Assembly: GCA_020747015.1 (NCBI GenBank)
Contig: JAGTJM010000017.1
Location: 496,001 to 560,000, forward strand
Source of the DNA: Pyrenochaeta sp. MPI-SDFR-AT-0127
Lineage: Eukaryota; Ascomycota; Dothideomycetes; Pleosporales; Cucurbitariaceae
DNA length: 64,000 bases
Reading direction: 5' to 3'
Shown here: positions 56,739-64,000 of the stretch, piece after piece
How positions within the stretch are numbered: the first letter of the stretch is position 1
Layout of the letters: every line of letters starts with the position of its first letter
Translations under genes and position numbers: made by a program
The notes under the pieces: model-generated
Database searches by the model: none
The model's input: only the letters and a program-made list of their open reading frames with translations
Told to the model about the DNA's origin: nothing

Positions 56739-58913
56739 ATGCTGTCGCTCACTGATTCTCTACTGGCCTTGGCATTCTTCCCACTCACAACGGCCGTCTA
56801 CCTCTTTGCAGCCGAATCAACGGAAAATGTACTTCAGGCAAAAGGCGTAACCGCACCATGTCTGGCAGCACTGTAAGACCTTTTAATGTCTTTAGAAGAT
56901 AGTTTTGACTAAGCTGGGCGCAGGAACTCTAGTATTGCATGCGATGAGCAACTCTTTATTTATACGTCTGTGCCAGACGAGGTGCAATGGTTTCAGCAAA
57001 ACCTTACAACGTTGTGTTCAACCACATGTATGAATTCAATGAACACCTGGCAAAATTCCGTCAATTCTGCGTGCTCTGGGCAAGTTATGAAGCATGCCGG
57101 TCAGATCATGGAGCCAAAGATGCTGCCCATGATCTACAAATATGGTCAGGAGCTTGTATGCCTTAAGTCTAGGTATTAATTTCATGCATTTTCTATAAAA
57201 GCAGAGGAACTAATGAAAACATAGTTCAAACCAATGGTGCTTCCTCGAGAACCAAGAGTGGGAAGGTCAAGACATCAGGAAGTATCCAACAGACTACTGT
57301 GATAGCCGAAACCCCCTGTATGATGGAGATGAATGTTTTGAAGAAGGCTTCCTGCAGACTGCCATTGAACCTGAAGACGAACGGCTTACGAATCTTTATG
57401 CAAAAGAAGTGGTATGTTACATCAGAAAATTCCCGCTTCATGGGAAAACCACTGACAGCAGCCATGGTAGATCTGCAGCGATTGTTTCGTCAAGATTATG
57501 CATAAACGTATCTCGTCTCCTCTTTTGATTTCTTCTCCATTCAATGAATACCTTGTAGAGCAATTCCACGACATGGAAGAAGTTTGCTCGACTAGCATCC
57601 CACTGACAACTGCCACCCGTACATTCTACTCTGGCCCTGCAACACCAATTACAACAAGTCCTACAGCGCCTCCAGCAACCACAACATGCGCTGGGCAACT
57701 CGTTCAGCCTGCTGGTTTGAGTTGTCGCGAGATAGCGGAAGATTACGGCGTTCCGGAAGGTGCCATTACGATTGCTTCCAAAAGCCACAGCTGCAATTTC
57801 GACCAGCCAATATGTCTCCCCAATCCTTGCGAGTTAGATGTTACAAGGTTTGGCGATACTTGGTAAGTGTCACGTGGATCTGGAAGAAGTCTGAACGTGG
57901 CCAACTAACAACCTTACAAGTGAAACTCTACTCACACGTTTCTCCACTACCGAAAAGAAAGTAACGCTGACACAGCTGCTGACCTGGAACCGAGGTATCC
58001 TAGGTCGCTGCGATGCTCTTCAGGTGGGTCAACATGTGTGCAAAACTCCGCCTGGCGGCACTTTTGTGCCCGGCGGTCCCATATTTGCACCAACAACAGT
58101 CGGCGAATATTACGCGACAGCAACACCAGCCCAGCCAACTTCAACAGGAACAACTGAGAGCTGTGGCAAGTACCATTACGTCGCAGCCGGCGATACATGT
58201 AATGGCATCGCAGTCCGGTACGGTGTTACATTTGCAACAATCCGCGAGCTGAATACACAAATTAATGAAGGCTGCACCAATCTATGGCTTGGTTATGCTT
58301 ATTGTGTTGCTCCAGTGACTACGCCAGATGTCACAACGGATGGGACGTGTGGTCCCGATCATGGAATGACTACCTGCGTTGGGTCTACCTTCGGTAGTTG
58401 TTGCTCGAACTACGGGTTTTGTGGAGACAGCACCACACACTGTGGTGCCGGCAATTGCTTCTCTGGCGCTTGTACGGGAAGTAATGAGGGAATTACTGAA
58501 GATGGGTCCTGTGGACCTGACAATAACAACTGGCTCTGCGGTGACTCCGCCTATGGGAGCTGCTGTTCTACTAGCGGGTTCTGTGGCAATTCCCCTGCAC
58601 ACTGCGGTGCAGGCAACTGTATCAGTGGAGCTTGTAATACGGATGAGGGCGGTCCGAGTACAGATGGGAGCTGTGGGCCTCTTTTCGCGGTAAGTCTCCC
58701 TATCCAAAGCTCCAAATAAACGTACTCAAACCTCCAGGGTAACAAAATATGTACTGGAACGCAATTCGGCGCTTGTTGCTCCATATATGGGTATTGTGGT
58801 GATGGAGACGTTTACTGTAAGCACACAGATCAGTCCTCGTCATCCTTTAATGTGGTACTAATCATTTGCACGCAGGCGGGCCGGGCAACTGCCATTCTGG
58901 AGCTTGTACTTGA
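56739..58913 (+). CDS. secreted LysM and CBM18 chitin-binding protein
   Basis: ATG at 56739 opens a signal peptide (MLSLTDSLLALAFFPLTTAV). The N-terminal region has paired Cys and the LCSTTCMNSMNTW segment common in fungal LysM proteins, and QWCFLENQEW after an intron. Then come one or two degenerate LysM modules (about 57,700-58,045) and one clear LysM (YHYVAAGDTCNGIAVRYGV). Three CBM18 modules follow, each with a CCS-x3-GFCG or CCSIYGYCG core and GNC-SGAC end. The third is split by two introns; the last exon ends GNCHSGACT. Such proteins bind chitin fragments, protect hyphae from plant or own chitinases and dampen host sensing. Head-to-head pairing with a subgroup C chitinase is a known fungal arrangement and suggests co-expression. 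The first introns were placed by eye. Confidence 0.88.
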
Positions 58914-59639
58914 TTGAGTATTTTCTTTGCTGATATGAATCTCCTGGGCTTTTATTCCTATTTGGAAGCACCATGAACAATGCTTCCAAATGGATATAGT
59001 GGAGAAGCAGATGGTGCTCATGGACTCCTACAGAAATATACCTCATGCTGGCTCCGCTTCAACTTGGACTGGGTGACGAAGCAATAAATCTAGCGGCCTT
59101 TTTGGCTAACCAGATACGCATCGTAAAGATGGATGAGGTGCCAAAAATATATGTTTTTGTGTCATTGACAGCTTGTTTTAGTAGATAGTGTCAGAGCCTT
59201 GCCTGACACAATTTCAATTGCCCTGGCTTACAGAAGATGAATGCTATCAACCCATCAATAATATGTAAGTGCAAAGGCAAGCACACGTACTCTTGCCTTT
59301 AAAAAAAAGGGGTAGTCGTCCAGGCATAACTCCAGCTCCGCGAATGTCTATCATCGTGTGGGGTCGGCCGAGTTTCATGTCATAGTCCATGCTACTGCAA
59401 TTCTGAAAAACTTAGGGCTCTTCAAACTGGCTCATTTGGAACCGCATAGGAACACTTAAAGATATTGACGATGGGGCCGTCATTTGTATCTGCCACCTAT
59501 CGCCTCATTGCGCAAGATGCATTGTCGTGGTTAATGTAAATTCTCATTTCCACCACTAACCTACCACACAGCAACAACGAAGCTCACTATACTCAACCAA
59601 GGCAGCTGAAATCCTAAATCCGACGCGCCCACCCACACC
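58914..59639. other. intergenic, convergent 3' ends
   Basis: No supported gene between the LysM gene and the F-box gene. The stretch just after the LysM stop is open on the minus strand for about 60 codons, but this is an unsupported shadow. Confidence 0.45.
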
Positions 59640-61073
59640 CTATCTAAGCTGCTCCCTTATCGGTTCCGATATGCTCAGAGTCAACTTGACACCATTCTTT
59701 GCGAAAGCAGCTGTGAAGTATTCTGCGATAACTCTCGGTGCTAGTCTCCAAGAGCAGTCAATGAATTTGAGATGCGGTAGCAGGCTGGGAACTTCTGAAA
59801 GTAGGATGCGCAGAGCGTGTTCGAAGTGGTCAGTCCACTCAACTTTGATGCGCAAAGTCCTGAGATACGGTGGAAGAATCGAGGACAATCGAAGTTTCGT
59901 GTTCTCAACCGTGTCGCAGTTACCCCACAGCACCAGACCGGAAATTTCGAGCTCTTTGAGTGAAGTGAAATCACGGAGACTTCCTAAAGCTTCTGTTCTC
60001 ATTTCCGTACCAGCCAGCAATGCAGCCTCAAGTGGATCGATTGTCAAACTGACTAAAGATTTCGATAGTTTGCTCAAAGCTTGACGCAGGGCTGGAAGGT
60101 CAATCATCTGTTGAGGGGGCCTTTGTCTAATGTACTTTTCAAACTCGATTGGGCTCCAACGACAAGAAAATGATTTAAGTGAGCTACATGGCTTGAGAAT
60201 TTCTCGGAATCTCTCCGAACTGATATCGAATATTTCCAACGCAATTTCTTCCATGTGAACACTTGATTCGAGATTTTCAGAGTCGAATGGTTGGGTGCTA
60301 ATGCGAAAATAATCTTGTAGTGGGCTGACTTGAGGACCAGGAGTAGCTTTAAAGGTTCCGAAAATGAAGTTACCAAATCCACCTTTGAGCCTAAGAACTC
60401 GTGGTCCACAGTTGGACGGGAAACGCTTGAAGGCTATGGTTGCCTGGATGGCATTGTTTGTTGAGGTTGCAACCTCTGACAGATTGTCCGCGAGCGAAAT
60501 AACCACAAGAGTAGTGAAAATTACAGGGTTGTAATCTCTGGTAAAGTTCCAAGCATCCCAGATGCGTTTTTCCTCTACCTCTGAGTCCGTGTATTCCCAC
60601 TGTATGCACCGGAAAGGCCTGTTGCGCAGGAGCGGTGACCACATATCCGGAACCAGCCATTTGGCGGCAACTAGCCAATGTGCTAGTGCTTCTAGATCTG
60701 CCGGCGTATAGTACATAGCCGCTTCCCTGCGAGTTGGCCTCTCTTTCAGGAACTCAATGTACTGGATGTGTCGAGAAAGTTCCGGTTTGTGGGTCAGTGT
60801 TCGCACCAAAAGCTGAGTCGCCTCTAAATGATTCCAAGTTTGGATGAAGCAAGCGTACAAGCAGGGTGTCGCAACGGCATTGAGTTTTCGACAGGTCAGC
60901 GTTAAGCTATGAAGTCCTTTGACAACTAGTGCATTGTGGGTCTGACGATCCTCCTCGACTTCGACATCTAGTAGGTAGCCACGCTGAGGAGACAGGTGCG
61001 ACAAGACAGCGAGTAACAGCTCATCCACAAGCCAGCCAATGAACATTGGTCGATCTGAGTTGGCCACACTCAT
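59640..61073 (-). CDS. F-box-like protein
   Basis: A single exon of 477 aa starting MSVANSDRPMFIGWLVDEL. Residues about 10-65 fit an F-box (LVDELLLAVLSHLSP, then SLTLTCRKLNAVATPCLY). The rest is leucine-rich helices without regular LRR spacing, typical of many fungal F-box proteins, ending with LSISEPIREQLR. It would join an SCF ubiquitin ligase through Skp1 and bind an unknown target. The frame is intact. No functional tie to the neighbours is visible. Confidence 0.8.
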   Translation of the reverse strand: MSVANSDRPMFIGWLVDELLLAVLSHLSPQRGYLLDVEVEEDRQTHNALVVKGLHSLTLTCRKLNAVATPCLYACFIQTWNHLEATQLLVRTLTHKPELSRHIQYIEFLKERPTRREAAMYYTPADLEALAHWLVAAKWLVPDMWSPLLRNRPFRCIQWEYTDSEVEEKRIWDAWNFTRDYNPVIFTTLVVISLADNLSEVATSTNNAIQATIAFKRFPSNCGPRVLRLKGGFGNFIFGTFKATPGPQVSPLQDYFRISTQPFDSENLESSVHMEEIALEIFDISSERFREILKPCSSLKSFSCRWSPIEFEKYIRQRPPQQMIDLPALRQALSKLSKSLVSLTIDPLEAALLAGTEMRTEALGSLRDFTSLKELEISGLVLWGNCDTVENTKLRLSSILPPYLRTLRIKVEWTDHFEHALRILLSEVPSLLPHLKFIDCSWRLAPRVIAEYFTAAFAKNGVKLTLSISEPIREQLR

Positions 61074-61984
61074 CTCGAAATAATGCTTACAGAATTACCT
61101 TCGGAAATGGATCAAGCAACAGACGTACTCGAGCCTGTCATATGCTGCGATTACTCTGGTAAAGAACACAAAGTGGGGTGATTGCGGTCACATGGTTTTG
61201 AATCAGCAGACGCCAAGGGCGAACCCATTGTTGGTTAGTGTACCTAGTACTGAACACTGCTTCTTGAATAATTTACATGCGCAAGTCTCTGCAAAATAAA
61301 TAACTGGCATGCACGAGCATCACATTGCGAAATACCGGCTCAGTATTGTTATCTCATGCTAAGGTCATTTCGCTGTGGCTTCCGTGAATCGATGATTTCC
61401 AATCATCAAAATTAAATCATGTGCACGGTTATTATATGGATAGTGAAACAAAATAACACCATAGAAGGCAATGAGATAAGCAGAGCTAGTTATGGTGCTG
61501 TAAAATCACCAGTGGAGGAGGTCTGATAATTCCGCCACGCCTTTGAAAGGCAACAGCACACTTTAGTTTTGTAAACATGAAATGCAATTTGCAAACTATG
61601 TCTTCAATGATGATCACATCAATGTTTATGGCACTCTGATTACGTTCATTTTTTGTCTCCATCTTAAGGCATGTTGCATGTGACTTCAGTATTTCATTGT
61701 CAGTGTAGAGGTAGCATTGTGTTCTCCAAATCGTCCCATTGCGCAAGGTGGAAAGCGCGAATTTACCACTCCGCAAAGTGAATACATCATACCAACATTT
61801 ACGGCGCAAAAGATATTTTAATGGATTGGATTCGCGCCCACACATAAATTGCTGCACGAATGTTTATCTCCTTGATATGTTGACCGTGGATAACTCATAT
61901 TTAGGAAGCGCTGAACAAGCTAACAAATAGTCCTGACGCTTCTCACAGTCGAGAGATGTTAACAACCCATCATCAAGAAGGAAC
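61074..61984. other. intergenic between F-box gene and KGG gene
   Basis: About 900 bp, AT-rich, without a supported gene. A minus-strand frame at 61486-61857 has no recognisable feature. It should contain the promoter of the F-box gene. Confidence 0.45.
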
Positions 61985-62393
61985 TACGAGTTGCCTCCCT
62001 TCTTGCCAGCCTCAACTGGATCAACCTTGCCATGAGCAAATTCTAAGTCAAAGTAAGCAAAGTCAATATGAGAGACCTAGATTATCAATACTTACGGCCT
62101 TTGCCGCTGCCACCCGAGTTAACAGATGAAGAATTCTCTGAAGAGTCCCCTCCTGAACCGGAAGTTTGTCCGCCCTGCTTTCCAGCCTCATGCGGGTCAA
62201 CCTTGCCTTGGGCAAATTCTGAGGGCGTCAATAGATGTAACAATTTCTAAAAGGTTTTGACAAACCTCCAGTTCCAACTCTCTTATCGGGAGTGCCGTCC
62301 TGCTTCAGGCCATTGTGCTCTATGTTTGCGTGAGCGTATTTCGAATGTTGGTAATTTGATGTTCTTACCTGAGGGCTTGTATGTGTCAGACAT
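61985..62393 (-). CDS. small hydrophilic stress protein with KGG motifs
   Basis: Four short exons, about 80 aa. It starts MSDTYKPS and continues EHNGLKQDGTPDKRVGTG. Two copies of the motif FAxGKVDPxEAGKxGG follow (FAQGKVDPHEAGKQGG and FAHGKVDPVEAGKKGG), separated by a Ser/Gly-rich linker. Each KGG repeat is preceded by an intron, which suits exon duplication. This is the stress-induced KGG motif, also found in Con-10-like fungal proteins, linked to conidiation, starvation and desiccation tolerance. The protein should be disordered and cytosolic. ATG at 62393-62391, stop at 61987-61985. Confidence 0.85.
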
Positions 62394-64000
62394 ATTGATT
62401 GAGTTGCACTGAATCTATTTGGATTGGATATTATGTGATAAGATCGAATCTGAATGAGAAAGTTGTGATGATGGAGTGGGTTATTGAGATAAATGGCGAA
62501 CAACAGCTCGATACTTATACTTCGAAATCACCCAAAAAACAAATATACTCGACGTCAATATTTCACAGCGGTGAACAAGCGTAGCCTTGCGTGACTTTTC
62601 CATTGATTTAATTCTGACGCGTAGACCGATACGTACTGCCACTAGTTCATGGACAATGTATGAATACGCCTACCAACGATTTCGCAGATCATTCTAGCTC
62701 AAGCCACCATACGCAGTTTGGACCTTGCAGAACAATGGATCTGGTCGTGATTTTGAGATTCCCATGTTCTGACCCTTAATTTCGATTATCTTCTTGATGT
62801 CATTATCGATCGTTGATGTCATGCCGCCTCCTTGCTGCTGTACTAGTGGCCCAGGAACATCAATGACCCCGGAAACGGGAAGATCGATCGTACATGACAT
62901 GTGGAGACGCATGTAGGTGGACAGGGGTCAATGCCGATCTTTCGATGCTTAATATTTGTCCACGATAGATCGCAACAGACATGCACCTCCGAGACACGCT
63001 AGTCCTCCTGGCGTCGCACATTTCTTACTTCGATTGGATAGTCTATGACAGGTACTTTCACTACGCGTCCGAGGCATGATCACGAGATCGCGCACTTTCG
63101 TGTTTCGTGTCGTCACAATCTGATGTTGCGTTTGCAAGCTTTCATATTTTGACATCATAACCGACGCGCGAGCTACCAATTGCATCTATGGAAAAAGGTT
63201 AGGCTCGAAAGCCTACTCTAGGGGACATAAATCAAACCAACATCAAACAAGTCGTAATTTAGTATTTGTGACCGGCCTTACTTTCAAGAATCAGAGTATG
63301 AAAGGAGCTTCATCAGCAATATCATCAGGCTGGCCTTGTGCGTTCGCGTGATCACGTGCAAGGCTAGACCTTAATAACACGTGATCATCATCGTCAAGTC
63401 ACTTCACTGTGAAGACATGGCATTTTTACGAAATTGAGACAGTGCTAACTGGCGGGAAAGAATTCTTTGAAACATGCTACAGCCACATACCAATGGCGTC
63501 TTGTCCCCACGCGCATGTCGATTGAGAAGGACAAGTTCAGTTGCCAGGTTCTGTTCCTCTTAGGTAGCTAAGTGTTGTGAATGAGTTAATACCTTGTAGC
63601 TCGACCTGAGGTGTCCTTTCGAGAAGAAGCTAACAGATTGCATGTATATTCGCAGCATCTACATTATGAAGTTCGTCGCCTCCATTCGCGAAAGCGCACA
63701 TGGGAATGGACGCCTGAGAATGCACACAGCCCCTCATGTGCGTCTAAACGATGCTATGACTCCCTCTGATTGGCAGATGCTGACAGCCCGAGCAACGCGT
63801 GATTGGTATGGTGACCTGCCTCTTCCCGCATGTTATTTCCAGACCAGTCCGTCTCGCTGACTGCCCAGCAAATAAACGAGGAGCGAGGCTGATTGCAAGC
63901 CTTGTCAAACTCAACAAGCTGCCCCGCGCCATTCTTTCTCTCATGTTTACACATCATACCTTCGCGATATCTGTAGTGTAAGCTTGGAGACATTAGTGTG
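62394..64000. other. right end of window, no confirmed gene
   Basis: Two minus-strand frames (62694-62912 and 62949-63185) could be parts of a small gene but share no convincing splice pair or family. Near 63355-63385 two CACGTG-type palindromes sit in GATCACGTGC and ACACGTGATC. The frames near 63640-63990 overlap on both strands and are not supported. Confidence 0.4.

Noticed and set aside
62694..63185. Two minus-strand frames as a two-exon gene
   Set aside because: No good donor and acceptor pair keeps frame, and no known motif appears.
63355..63385. CACGTG palindromes as regulatory sites
   Set aside because: E-box-like hexamers are common by chance and no supported gene lies nearby.
1..64000. 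tRNA or rRNA genes and CRISPR-like arrays
   Set aside because: No cloverleaf, rRNA block or spaced repeat array was recognised by eye; a tRNAscan search would be needed to exclude tRNA genes.

Overview
The window looks like chromosomal DNA of a filamentous ascomycete (Pezizomycotina). Genes are split by short introns of about 45-100 nt with GT...AG ends. The families are typical of that group: a stand-alone A-T-TE synthetase, a Zn2Cys6 factor, a HET-domain protein, an RTA1 protein, a killer-toxin-like chitinase paired with a LysM/CBM18 protein, and a KGG-motif stress protein. The class cannot be fixed from sequence alone. All exon structures below were read by eye from splice signals and protein continuity.

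Left part (0.9-26.7 kb): a secondary-metabolite gene cluster. After the 3' end of a probable stn1 gene come a PLP enzyme of the ACC-synthase-like family, an A-T-TE NRPS-like synthetase (978 aa), four O-methyltransferase-fold proteins (OMT-A to OMT-D, forming two paralogous pairs), two cytochromes P450, an NmrA-like Rossmann protein, a rhodopsin-domain membrane protein and an MFS exporter. Four head-to-head pairs share intergenic promoters: NRPS-like/OMT-A, OMT-B/P450-A, OMT-C/OMT-D and MFS/P450-B. The simplest model is that the PLP enzyme supplies an aryl 2-oxo acid, the synthetase dimerises it (terphenylquinone, furanone or dioxolanone chemistry is known for this architecture), and the OMTs and P450s decorate the core before export. 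No transcription factor lies inside the cluster.

Middle part (26.7-51.1 kb): a 4.6-kb gene-poor stretch with one ORF relic and inverted repeats, then genes with no obvious common pathway. These are a fungal protein with an E-x-K nuclease-like motif, a DUF1295 membrane protein, a CCCH zinc-finger protein, a secreted protein made of three six-cysteine repeats, a secreted AA8/DOMON cytochrome, a HET protein, an RTA1 protein, a Zn2Cys6 factor and an unrecognised protein.

Right part (51.2-64 kb): a head-to-head chitin-related pair. The GH18 chitinase carries CBM18-type modules and a C-terminal NucA/NucB-like nuclease motif. Its GH18 exon contains an exact 71-bp tandem duplication bounded by AG|GT, which is either a frame-breaking lesion or a new intron. 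The partner is a secreted LysM/CBM18 protein. An F-box protein and a small KGG-motif protein follow.

Main points for a second look: the uncharacterised aryl-dimer cluster, OMT-C without the usual catalytic His, P450-A without the usual I-helix motif, the chitinase-nuclease fusion, and the 71-bp AGGT duplication.
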